A stretch of 64,000 nt of DNA from Candidatus Latescibacterota bacterium. Lineage in GTDB: Bacteria; Latescibacterota; UBA2968. Location of the stretch: positions 62,001 through 126,000 of the forward strand of contig JAJDYX010000005.1 in NCBI GenBank assembly GCA_022824945.1, given 5' to 3'. The notes below the pieces were generated by a model. It was given only the letters and a program-made list of their open reading frames with translations. It searched no databases and was not told where the DNA came from. Shown one piece after another: positions 35,063 through 42,795 of the stretch (position 1 is its first letter; each line of letters starts with the position of its first letter). Made by a program: the position numbers and the translations under genes.

Positions 35063-36061
35063 ATGACCATCTCCCTCGACCCCATTCGCGACAATTTGAT
35101 CGCCTGGGCGGAATCCCTCTACCTCCCGGACACCGGCGCCTTCCGCAATGGCGACGCACCCGCGCCCAGCCTACCCAGCACCCTCTTCATCACCTATATC
35201 CTGTACAGCATGGACGCGCTCGACGCAGTCGCGATTGACCGCGCAAAATGGGTCACCTGGATCCAGTCGCAACAGAACGAACAGGACGGAACCTTTACCT
35301 TCCCGCCCTCAGACAATCCGCGCCGTGGGATCGCATTTTGGAACGCAGTTCGCGCACTCAACATGCTGGACGCTCAGGTCCTGAAATTCCCCGACAATCA
35401 GCGCAGCGCAACAACCATCACCGGACTCCACCAGTGGTTCAAAACGTGGAAAGCATCGGGCGACACCCATCACGAAGTACTCGCACGCGTCCCCATGCTC
35501 GTCAGCCATCCAGACCCCGCGTGGGTCCAGGCATTCTTCGACGAACTCGCCGCACAACAGCACCTCACACTGGGGACTTGGCCCGGTGAAGGCCCCACCA
35601 ACATCAGCCGCACATTTGCCTACAGCCTGATCTACACGGGCATGGACAAACTGCCGCCACAGCCTGAAAAAATCATAGATGCCATGCTGAATCTCCAAGA
35701 AGAGAACGGCTTCTGGCACGGACGACCAAATTTTTCAACCATGGACGCGGTCTATCTGTTATCGCGACTACCAAAATCCACCGGATGGCGCGAGACAGAT
35801 GCAAACGCCGCGCTGCACCGCACCACAGATGCGCTCATCCCCTATTACAAAGCGCACGCAGAACGCGACAAGCAGGACACCCATCAATTCGCGGCCACCG
35901 TACAAACATTCGCCCTGCTATACGAAGCATTGCCCCAGCGATTTGCAACATCGCACCCGTGGCGATTCGGATGGTGCAACAGGGCGTTCTGGCAATGCCG
36001 CGTAATTGAAGAAGCATTGATCGCATTGCCACACACCAACACAGGAGCACATCACCCATGA
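35063..36061 (+). CDS. Alpha/alpha-toroid protein of unknown activity
   Basis: A 332-residue helical protein with repeats resembling the prenyltransferase/squalene-cyclase or glycosidase toroid (WIQSQQNEQDGTFTFP, MLNLQEENGFWHGRPNFSTMDAVYLLSRL, HQFAATVQTFALLYEALP). No signal peptide, no DxDD or metal motif. Might act on oligosaccharides, given the neighbours. ATGA overlap with the next gene and an 11-base gap from the peptidase gene. Confidence 0.6.
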   Translation: MTISLDPIRDNLIAWAESLYLPDTGAFRNGDAPAPSLPSTLFITYILYSMDALDAVAIDRAKWVTWIQSQQNEQDGTFTFPPSDNPRRGIAFWNAVRALNMLDAQVLKFPDNQRSATTITGLHQWFKTWKASGDTHHEVLARVPMLVSHPDPAWVQAFFDELAAQQHLTLGTWPGEGPTNISRTFAYSLIYTGMDKLPPQPEKIIDAMLNLQEENGFWHGRPNFSTMDAVYLLSRLPKSTGWRETDANAALHRTTDALIPYYKAHAERDKQDTHQFAATVQTFALLYEALPQRFATSHPWRFGWCNRAFWQCRVIEEALIALPHTNTGAHHP

Positions 36062-37182
36062 AAATCACCGATGTAGAAACCATCGTAATCCAAAACATCC
36101 AGCCCTATCGCGGGGGAAGATATTGGCTCTTTGTCCAGCTCATCACCGACGAAGGCATTGTAGGATTAGGCGAGCGACCCTCGGGAAACGCCACCAATTT
36201 GGACGGCCAAATCAGCCTCATCAAAAACCTGTGTCAGCAATTCGCCATTGGCACAAGCCCTTTTGACATCGAAAGCCTGTGGCAGCGCATCTTTGCATCC
36301 CGACACGACTACCGCCACCCCGGCCTCGACGCAACACCCGCCTTGAGCGCCATCGAAATGGCGTGTTGGGACATCGTCGGCAAAGCCCTGAACCAGCCCA
36401 TCTACAACCTGCTCGGCGGCAGAGTCCACGACAAACTCAGAGCTTATGCCTACATGCCCACCGACGGCATCTGGGAAAATCCAGAACGCGCGGGCGAAAT
36501 CGCAACCCGTCTGGTCGCGGATGGAAACACCGCCTGCAAATTCGACCCTTTCCACCCCATCTTTCCCAATCCGCGCGACTTCCCACTCAAAACCATCCGC
36601 CACGTCGCCAAAATATTCAAAAGCATCCGGGACGCAGTCGGCGACGAATTGGAAATCGGCATCGGCACCCACGGACAATTCAGCACATCTGGCGCAATCC
36701 GCGTGGCAAAAGAACTGGAAGAATTCAGCCCCTTCTGGTTCGAGGAACCCGTCCCTCCAGAAAACATTGACGAAATGGCCCGCGTCGCCGCCCACACCAG
36801 CATCCCAATCGCCACGGGCGAACGACTCGTCACCAAATACGAATTTGCCGAACTCCTCAAAAAACAGGCCGCACAAATCCTCCAATTAGACGTGGGACAA
36901 TGCGGCGGAATATTGGAATCGAAAAAAATCGCCAGCATGGCCGAAGCCCACTACGCCCTCATCGCGCCCCACATGTATTGCGGTCCCATCGCCGCCGCAG
37001 CCGCAGTGCAACTCGACACATGCTCGCCAAATTTTCTAATCCAGGAATTCAACGCCAACGACCTCCACAGCGAAATATTCGTAGAGCCAATCCAGTTTGA
37101 AAACGGTTATATCACCCCGCCAACAGGACCTGGGCTGGGAATCGAACTCAACGAATCAGTCGTTGCCAAACACCGCGCGTAA
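36058..37182 (+). CDS. Mandelate racemase/muconate lactonizing family protein, GTH subgroup
   Basis: A 374-residue enolase-superfamily protein, MKITDVETIVI. Second and third metal stations are intact (FWFEEPVPPEN, IATGERLV) and the His of the base station is in IAPHMYCGP. The first station reads IGIGTHGQFS: where the gene at 495-1613 has Asp (VDLHG) this one has Gly. A metal-binding subgroup with GTHGQ is something I recall in the family, so activity is plausible; sugar-acid dehydration is the likely role. Coupled by ATGA overlap to the toroid gene. Confidence 0.85.
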   Translation: MKITDVETIVIQNIQPYRGGRYWLFVQLITDEGIVGLGERPSGNATNLDGQISLIKNLCQQFAIGTSPFDIESLWQRIFASRHDYRHPGLDATPALSAIEMACWDIVGKALNQPIYNLLGGRVHDKLRAYAYMPTDGIWENPERAGEIATRLVADGNTACKFDPFHPIFPNPRDFPLKTIRHVAKIFKSIRDAVGDELEIGIGTHGQFSTSGAIRVAKELEEFSPFWFEEPVPPENIDEMARVAAHTSIPIATGERLVTKYEFAELLKKQAAQILQLDVGQCGGILESKKIASMAEAHYALIAPHMYCGPIAAAAAVQLDTCSPNFLIQEFNANDLHSEIFVEPIQFENGYITPPTGPGLGIELNESVVAKHRA

Positions 37183-37184
37183 GG

Positions 37185-37213
37185 TTGCATAAAATTGCTA
37201 TATCTGCTATAAT
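37185..37213 (+). promoter_or_regulatory. Sigma-70-type promoter TTGCAT-N17-TATAAT
   Basis: TTGCAT at 37185-37190 and TATAAT at 37208-37213 with a 17-base spacer, about 45 bases upstream of the ATG at 37258. It begins a few bases after the stop of the enolase-superfamily gene, so the aspartic protease pair has its own promoter. Confidence 0.65.
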
Positions 37214-37257
37214 TCATTGTTTCCATGTCATCATTATCGGATGCTAAGGAGAACAGC

Positions 37258-37533
37258 ATGAAAGTACGACAGCCGCGTTATAGCAAAGAGGAGTTCGCCC
37301 GACGTGGTCAGACTATCTACGAGCAACGCGTGAGGCCTCAGGTGGAAGAAGGTAACAGCGGCAGGATCGTGGCGATTGATATTGAGACGGGTGAGTTCGA
37401 GGTAGCAGACGACCCACTTGCCGCATCTGACCAACTTTTTGCGCGTTGTCCAGATGCACAGCCGTGGTTGATCCGCATCGGCCACCGTGCGCTACATCGG
37501 TTCGGACACTCTCATGCCAGTGGTTTGACATGA
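37258..37533 (+). CDS. Small partner protein of a clan AA aspartic protease
   Basis: A 91-residue soluble protein: basic N-terminus with SKEEFARRGQTIYEQRV, then IVAIDIETGEFEVADD, then ARCPDAQPWLIRIGHRALHRFG. The last stretch is a combination I recall from small proteins encoded directly upstream of DTG-type proteases in cyanobacteria. AGGAG precedes the ATG. Its stop overlaps the protease start (ATGA). It may be an antitoxin-like or specificity partner; function unknown. Confidence 0.65.
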   Translation: MKVRQPRYSKEEFARRGQTIYEQRVRPQVEEGNSGRIVAIDIETGEFEVADDPLAASDQLFARCPDAQPWLIRIGHRALHRFGHSHASGLT

Positions 37534-37907
37534 TTGAGGGTACAGTAAACGAGAATTTCGAGGCGACCATACACCTTACCCTTCGCGGCACTGCCGGGGA
37601 GGAACATGACATTGAGGCCATAATCGATACCGGCTTCACCGGTCATCTGACGCTCCCCATGGCGTTGATTGACCGACTGGCTCTGCCTTGGCAAAGCCGT
37701 GGCCAGGCACTACTGGCCGATGGCAGTTTGCACGTATTCGACGCGTACATAGGGATTGTGTTATGGAACGGACAGGATCGCACGGTAGAAGTGGACGCGG
37801 CAGACACTGATCCCCTTGTAGGAATGGGTTTACTCAGAGGGCACGGCCTGAGAGTGGATGTAGTGGAAAATGGCGCAGTGAAGATTGAGGAATTGGTTTA
37901 TAGGTAA
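37530..37907 (+). CDS. Clan AA (retropepsin-like) aspartic protease
   Basis: A 125-residue protein of single-domain retropepsin size. The catalytic triplet is in AIIDTGFTGHLTLP; the downstream VGMGLLRGHGLRVDV corresponds to the psi-loop strand with conserved Gly. Such proteins act as homodimers, one Asp from each. No membrane or signal segment, so the substrate should be cytoplasmic. Coupled to the 91-residue partner gene under a shared promoter. Confidence 0.8.
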   Translation: MIEGTVNENFEATIHLTLRGTAGEEHDIEAIIDTGFTGHLTLPMALIDRLALPWQSRGQALLADGSLHVFDAYIGIVLWNGQDRTVEVDAADTDPLVGMGLLRGHGLRVDVVENGAVKIEELVYR

Positions 37908-37955
37908 AATTCTTGTTAGCTGAAGTTACTCCATTTGTTTGGAAAGCTTCTCAAT

Positions 37956-37988
37956 AAAAAAGCGGTGATCCGAAGACCACCGCTTTTT
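37956..37988. terminator. Bidirectional terminator, copy 1
   Basis: An 11-12 bp stem with A-tract on one side and T-tract on the other, GCGGTG/CACCGC core and the 10-base loop ATCCGAAGAC. It lies between convergent genes (protease, plus; 65-residue protein, minus) and can end both transcripts. The same hairpin, loop included, recurs at 40143-40176. Confidence 0.85.
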
Positions 37989-38035
37989 GCGTTTATCGTG
38001 AACATTTACTCGCGATACAAAATTTGTTCATTATC

Positions 38036-38233
38036 TCACTCAATACCCAATTTTTTCATAAAATCCGACCACTTTTTTAATCCAATACCCGCATCAACCT
38101 TCGCCTCTGCTTCACGCAATTCTTCTACAAATTCTTCACGCAGTTCAAGCCCTTTATCAGGATCGTCGGTCTCCTCTTGAATCACGACACGCGTCTCTTG
38201 CCGTGCTATATCCTCTTCTCGTTTAACAGGCAT
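38036..38233 (-). CDS. Small acidic/charged protein, possibly antitoxin-like
   Basis: A 65-residue, highly charged helical protein (EEFVEELREAEAKVDAG, then LKKWSDFMKKLGIE). AGGAGG 6 bases before the ATG at 38233 sets the start. It resembles small antitoxin-like or adaptor proteins, but no toxin is adjacent and I cannot name a family. It follows the lyase-like gene at 38294 after 60 bases and may be co-transcribed with it. Confidence 0.55.
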   Translation of the reverse strand: MPVKREEDIARQETRVVIQEETDDPDKGLELREEFVEELREAEAKVDAGIGLKKWSDFMKKLGIE

Positions 38234-38293
38234 CTTATGCCTCCTGAAATAAAATTTTTGCAATGGGTCTGTCAACACTCCTCGCAGAATCAT

Positions 38294-40090
38294 TCACCGA
38301 AACGCGATGCGATAAGTCAATGTATCTTCAGCGTTGATGTCCGCCGTCACGACCTGGCGGTCACCGGACTTGAGATCGGTATCGGAAAAAGTGATCGCAT
38401 TTTCGGTTTCAATGTAAAAAGAAACATCACCGCGCGTGAGAACCGACCCGTTCTTTATTGTATCCAGTTCTCCCTTCAGAAGCGGAAGAACCTCGGTAAA
38501 TGCACCGGGATAGGTAACAGAAACAGTGATCGCATCGCTGGTAAAGAGGACCGTCTTGCTACCGGTTTCGCCCAGAGGATAGATGATCTCGAGATCACCA
38601 CTGGGCAGATCGCGGATACCGGGTCGCGGTATGATCGGATTGCCATTGACCCGAAAAGCAGCAGCAATATCCGTCTTTTCGCAGAGCGTACCATTGACAA
38701 TCGTCCCCCAGGCAGCATGGTCTGTATCCGTTTGAGACTGTAGAACAGCACCAGCGCGAGGATGCCAGAGCAATCCCAGTCCATACCGCTGTTGGGCACT
38801 GAGTACAGGCCCGGTATTAAAAGCAGCGTAATAGGTTGGACGACGGACAAACGTAAAGACCACCGGATGACGACTATCAACCCGCTGGTGTGTGAAGTGG
38901 TCTCGTGCGATATAGGGCAACATCGCAGTGGCCGCTTTTTTTTGTTCCGATGTGGGATACCATGTAATGTGATCCCGGTGCAAAAATGCATAAGGCGTAA
39001 AAGCCCAAAATTCACCAACCTGAAGCGGAGCAACAGTGGGCCAATTGGCTTCAAGGCGGGCGCGCGCATCTGCAATATCCCGTGCATGTGCTTCAACCGT
39101 GCGCCCATAAGCGCGAGGCAACTCGAGTACCTCACCGAGGGCAGTGGTGTCGATATCGCCAGAGTTAGACCTCTCGGCACCGCCGAGATTGGCGCGATAC
39201 TCAGTGAGAAAAGCTCTCTGCTGGCGGGTTTCAATGGCGCGGTTGAGCGCGTAACCCGTACCATCTGGTTCGCGCACGGTATTATAGGAAAACCAATCGT
39301 ACCAGCGCCGTTCTTTTTCAAGGAAAATAGACGCCCGATCCGTACCGCGAGCATAGTGATACGCAACGTGGATATCGCTGTGGTGAGTCCCCAGAAAATA
39401 GCCCCAATCGGGACCGCTACGCTCATAAAAATAACCGGCGGGACTCTGAAATTCAGTCAGACTCTCCTCGAGACGCTGGTCGAGCAAATGCTCGAGTTCT
39501 GAATCGGGAAAGAGGTCCAGATACGCCAGCGCACCGCCCCAGGCATTGGCGTACTGATTGGTAAAGTTGCGACCATGGGTTTGCAATTCATCCATAGTAA
39601 AGGTCGCGTAGAGTGCTTTGCAGTCGGCCGATATGACGCGCTGGTGCAAAGTTGGATCAATGGGCGGACCGCTGTCGAGCAGATGGAGGGTTTGCCCCAT
39701 AAACTTTGTGGCAAAAGCAGTAGCGGCGAGATTCCAATTGCCGGAACCGTACTCGCTGAAACGCCCATCTCCGTTTTGAATGCCGCACCAGAAGTCGAGC
39801 GCAGCCTCGAGACGCTGGCGCAGGTCGGGCTGTGCGTAAAACACATTCCAGGGGCGGTCGGTGCAAAAAAAGAAAGCCAGCGCCAGAATATTTTCCATAA
39901 TGCGCGCATTGTGCGGTTTGTTGTCCTTCGGCCTTCGCCAGACCGAAATATTGATAAAGCCGCGGTCGGGACCGTCCATCTCAACGGCATTGGCAATGCG
40001 GTGAAAATGCGACAAATAATAGGGCAAATCGAGTTCGCTGTCGTCAAAGTCAGCGGGTGAGAAATCAGCAACCGGCGCGGGACTAAGCAT
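38294..40090 (-). CDS. Alpha/alpha-toroid polysaccharide-lyase-like protein (heparinase II/III-like)
   Basis: A 598-residue protein without signal peptide. Residues about 1-370 form a helical toroid (LALAFFFCTDRPWNVFYAQ, FCGIQNGDGRFSEYGSGNWN region, NFTNQYANAWGGALAYL, RSGPDWGYFLGTHHSD). Residues about 380-598 are beta-rich (FVRRPTYYAAFNTG, SGDLEIIYPLG). This is the layout of heparinase II/III- and PL8-type lyases, and the NQYANAWGG and His-rich segments could carry the active site. No exact family can be fixed. AGGAG precedes the ATG. Confidence 0.6.
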   Translation of the reverse strand: MLSPAPVADFSPADFDDSELDLPYYLSHFHRIANAVEMDGPDRGFINISVWRRPKDNKPHNARIMENILALAFFFCTDRPWNVFYAQPDLRQRLEAALDFWCGIQNGDGRFSEYGSGNWNLAATAFATKFMGQTLHLLDSGPPIDPTLHQRVISADCKALYATFTMDELQTHGRNFTNQYANAWGGALAYLDLFPDSELEHLLDQRLEESLTEFQSPAGYFYERSGPDWGYFLGTHHSDIHVAYHYARGTDRASIFLEKERRWYDWFSYNTVREPDGTGYALNRAIETRQQRAFLTEYRANLGGAERSNSGDIDTTALGEVLELPRAYGRTVEAHARDIADARARLEANWPTVAPLQVGEFWAFTPYAFLHRDHITWYPTSEQKKAATAMLPYIARDHFTHQRVDSRHPVVFTFVRRPTYYAAFNTGPVLSAQQRYGLGLLWHPRAGAVLQSQTDTDHAAWGTIVNGTLCEKTDIAAAFRVNGNPIIPRPGIRDLPSGDLEIIYPLGETGSKTVLFTSDAITVSVTYPGAFTEVLPLLKGELDTIKNGSVLTRGDVSFYIETENAITFSDTDLKSGDRQVVTADINAEDTLTYRIAFR

Positions 40091-40142
40091 GGATCAACTC
40101 CTTTGGTAACGATTCGTCGAAGAGAGCATACCATTGAAAAAT

Positions 40143-40176
40143 AAAAAAGCGGTGATCCGAAGACCACCGCTTTTTT
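40143..40176. terminator. Bidirectional terminator, copy 2
   Basis: AAAAAAGCGGTG (40143-40154), loop ATCCGAAGAC and CACCGCTTTTTT (40165-40176): a 12-bp perfect stem. It ends the minus-strand sigma-factor operon and separates it from the lyase-like gene, whose start is at 40090. The core and loop are identical to copy 1. Confidence 0.88.
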
Positions 40177-40194
40177 ACATTTACTGCAAGCCAC

Positions 40195-41307
40195 CTACTT
40201 GCGATGCAAAATTTGCCACAAACGCCCAAATTCGCGTTGCAAATAACTCATGTGTTGATAAACCGCTGCGTCTTCTGGCTTTACCAGCGGTGCTGGCCGC
40301 AAAGCGACCAGAGCAGAGCTATCCATCTGATCCAACTCGACCTGTATTGCCACCACCTGTCCCGCGCGTCGAATACCCAGCGTTGCAGTATCGCCCGGCG
40401 TACTTTCCAGCACCATCCGCTTCAAATGCGTCGGACCAGCAATGGCACGCCCGCGATATGAAAGCACCACATCGCCTGGCTGAATCCCGCCCTCAGTTGC
40501 AGGACTATTGGCCTGCACATTGACCACCACCACCTCGTTGCCCCGTGGTGCAACTTCCACACCCAATTTGCCATACGTCATCTGCCCATGTGCGACCAGT
40601 GCACGCGCCACCCGCATCGCGCGATTGATCGGAATAACAAAAACAGATGACGGCATGGACCCCCACCCAAATAGCGGGCTATTGTCTTGTCCAACGGCGC
40701 GAACCGGGTCTTCATAGCGCCACACCATACCCCCAACCCGTCCATTGCTGCAAAATACAGGTGCCCCGCCATAACTGCTCTGCACGCGAGCCGACACCTG
40801 AAACAAATCCGTATCCCGATATATCTCATGCACCATCCCAACGGCGGGCACCAGATTGCCAAAGTCATTGCCCAACAAAAGGGCGTAATGGCCAATTTTA
40901 ATATGCTGTGAATCTCCCACCACAACCGTGGGCAAATTTTCTGCCTCAACGCGAATAACAGCAATCCCCGAAATCGGATCTGCCCCCACGAGCGCAGCCC
41001 GCACCTGCACGCCAGAAGCGAGCGTCACCCGAATCTCATCGGCATCTGCAATAGCGGCTTCAATCGTTAAAATATAACCCTGAGGATCAAAAATAAACCC
41101 CGTACCGTGGGTAAACACCGAACCAAACGGCCCGCTGTCTGCCCGCGCACGGGGATACAGCGTGTGAATCCGCACCACACTCTGCCGATTATCTTCCAAA
41201 ATTGCCGCAATTTCCTCTTCAAGCGCGCACAACAGGCTGCGTTCTTCCGTCCATCCCTTGCCTATAGCAAGCAGACACAACGCCATTGCACAACACAAAG
41301 ATCTCAT
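40195..41307 (-). CDS. HtrA/Deg-type PDZ protein lacking the catalytic triad (pseudoprotease)
   Basis: A 370-residue exported protein: signal peptide about 1-20, trypsin-like domain (about 45-240) and one PDZ domain (about 245-335; GKLGVEVAPRG, EGGIQPGDVVLSYRGRAI). Family landmarks survive (HGTGFIFDPQGYILT, ENLPTVVVGDS, LLGNDFGN), yet the triad sites are changed: the NHV-type His station reads TIEAAIA, the TD-type Asp station reads ISGIAVIR, and the GNSGGP Ser station reads SSYGGAPV. Hence a sensor or scaffold, not a protease. It is the third gene after an ECF sigma factor and its anti-sigma factor, as in sigE-rseA-htrA loci. RBS AGAGG sets the start at 41307. Confidence 0.85.
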   Translation of the reverse strand: MRSLCCAMALCLLAIGKGWTEERSLLCALEEEIAAILEDNRQSVVRIHTLYPRARADSGPFGSVFTHGTGFIFDPQGYILTIEAAIADADEIRVTLASGVQVRAALVGADPISGIAVIRVEAENLPTVVVGDSQHIKIGHYALLLGNDFGNLVPAVGMVHEIYRDTDLFQVSARVQSSYGGAPVFCSNGRVGGMVWRYEDPVRAVGQDNSPLFGWGSMPSSVFVIPINRAMRVARALVAHGQMTYGKLGVEVAPRGNEVVVVNVQANSPATEGGIQPGDVVLSYRGRAIAGPTHLKRMVLESTPGDTATLGIRRAGQVVAIQVELDQMDSSALVALRPAPLVKPEDAAVYQHMSYLQREFGRLWQILHRK

Positions 41308-41339
41308 GATCCCGCCTCTCTTCACTTGTCGAGCCAACG

Positions 41340-41936
41340 TCAAAATGAATACGAAACGGGAACCTGTTTCACATCGCGCAGGTCGCGCATGTTCGATGGC
41401 CGCTGCTTCAACCGCAATGCGGAATCCACACGCGCCGAGTCCCGATAATGACGAGAATCCAGACTATAAGACTCCTTGGACAAACGCTCCAATTCCAGAG
41501 CACCTACATCAACATTCGGCAATCTCTCGCCCGGCACCAATGGAATTTCCGGACGCTCCACTGCCACTTGTGGGATAGGTGTTGTATCGCTATAGAAAAC
41601 CATCTGGGTTAACCCCAGACCGATCACCACAGCCGCAGCCAGCGTGGTAATGGTCCGTGAGACAGAAGAAAACATTGTGCGCCGCGCTTTGTGCAAAAGC
41701 TGTTTTTCTTTTGTCATAGCCATCGCCAAATGGCTACGTAGCGTAAAATCAAACTCAGCCGATGGCCGAACCCGTGGCAATTGCGCCATACGCTCTTTCA
41801 AGGCTTGCACATCGGCTAACAAAACGCGACAATGCTCGCACTCGGCAGCTTTGCGCTCCATTTCTGCCATCTCCACCGGACTCATTTCACCATCTACATA
41901 AGCCGAAACTCGCGCTTCAAAATCAGTAACGGTCAT
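41340..41936 (-). CDS. Membrane-anchored anti-sigma factor (zf-HC2-like)
   Basis: A 198-residue protein: N-terminal anti-sigma domain (FEARVSAYVDGEMSPVEMAEME, then ECEHC), one membrane segment (about residues 92-114, TLAAAVVIGLGLTQMVF) and a periplasmic tail of about 80 residues. In zf-HC2 proteins the zinc site is H-x3-C-x2-C; here the two Cys are kept but the His is Lys (RKAAEC). It should hold the upstream-encoded sigma factor at the membrane until released. Gap of 38 bases from the sigma gene. Confidence 0.82.
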   Translation of the reverse strand: MTVTDFEARVSAYVDGEMSPVEMAEMERKAAECEHCRVLLADVQALKERMAQLPRVRPSAEFDFTLRSHLAMAMTKEKQLLHKARRTMFSSVSRTITTLAAAVVIGLGLTQMVFYSDTTPIPQVAVERPEIPLVPGERLPNVDVGALELERLSKESYSLDSRHYRDSARVDSALRLKQRPSNMRDLRDVKQVPVSYSF

Positions 41937-41974
41937 GTCTATATTTTACCTCCGAGCAGGGTTTCCGGGATATC

Positions 41975-42586
41975 TTAGACATTCAGGCCCACATCCCGAC
42001 CTTCATTTTTTAATTTTTGTTGCAATTTTAAGCGCCCGCGATTGACGCGCGATTTCACCGTCCCAACCGGACACTTCACAATTTCAGAAATTTCATAATA
42101 CGACATACCTTCCACATCGCGCAACAAAATCACCTGGCGATAATTATCGGGCAGCGAAGCAATAGCATTCTGAATCTCCACATCGACCAGAGCAGATTCC
42201 GCCACGCGATCGGGACGCATAGATTCATCGGGCAATTCCATGCCCGTATCTGACTCCTCGTCTCGATGCAGTGAAAACAACCGCCATCGCTTGCGCCTTC
42301 TCAGTTCACTTTTAGCCAAATTTCCGGCAATCGTAAACAGCCATGTAGAAAAATTGGCAATTGCGCGATATTCCTCGCGCTTTCCAAACGCACGCAAAAA
42401 CGCCTCTTGTACGATATCCTCTGCTGTTTCCCGATCACCTACAAAGCGAAAAACAAAATTGTACAACCGCCCTTGATAGCGCCGCACAATTTTTCCATAG
42501 GCATCAATATCACCAGCAGATACCTCAGCTAAAATATCTATATCTGATTGTTCGTCAAGTCCATATCTCGAATTTGCCATAAGCAT
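41975..42586 (-). CDS. ECF RNA polymerase sigma factor (RpoE-like)
   Basis: A 203-residue sigma factor: region 2 (IVRRYQGRLYNFVFRFVGDRETAEDIVQEAFLRAF with the -10 binding helix through NFSTWLFTIAGNLA) and region 4 (LPDNYRQVILLRDVEGMSYYEISEIVKCPVGTVKSRVNRGRLKL). GGGAGGG 6 bases before the ATG at 42586; a second ATG two codons later is possible. First gene of the operon with the anti-sigma factor and the HtrA-like protein, probably responding to envelope stress. Divergent from acsA. Confidence 0.93.
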   Translation of the reverse strand: MLMANSRYGLDEQSDIDILAEVSAGDIDAYGKIVRRYQGRLYNFVFRFVGDRETAEDIVQEAFLRAFGKREEYRAIANFSTWLFTIAGNLAKSELRRRKRWRLFSLHRDEESDTGMELPDESMRPDRVAESALVDVEIQNAIASLPDNYRQVILLRDVEGMSYYEISEIVKCPVGTVKSRVNRGRLKLQQKLKNEGRDVGLNV

Positions 42587-42795
42587 GGAATCCCTCCCCT
42601 TCGGGCATGTATTCCCCCTCCCTTCCCAAAGCTTTCTATCCTCAATCCTACTATTAAACCCTTCACACGCCCTCAGGGTTCCCAAAAATACGCGCCGCCT
42701 GTTTTTCCGCATTGCGCCTTCATCAATCCCGTTTTATATTCAACTTCCCAAAACCGAAACTGATGACATACATGTTCAGAAAGCGAGGAATCCCG

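Noticed and set aside
37908-38035. Additional small gene between the protease and the 65-residue protein
   Set aside because: Contains only the bidirectional terminator and the QILYRE coding scrap; no start or ribosome-binding site.
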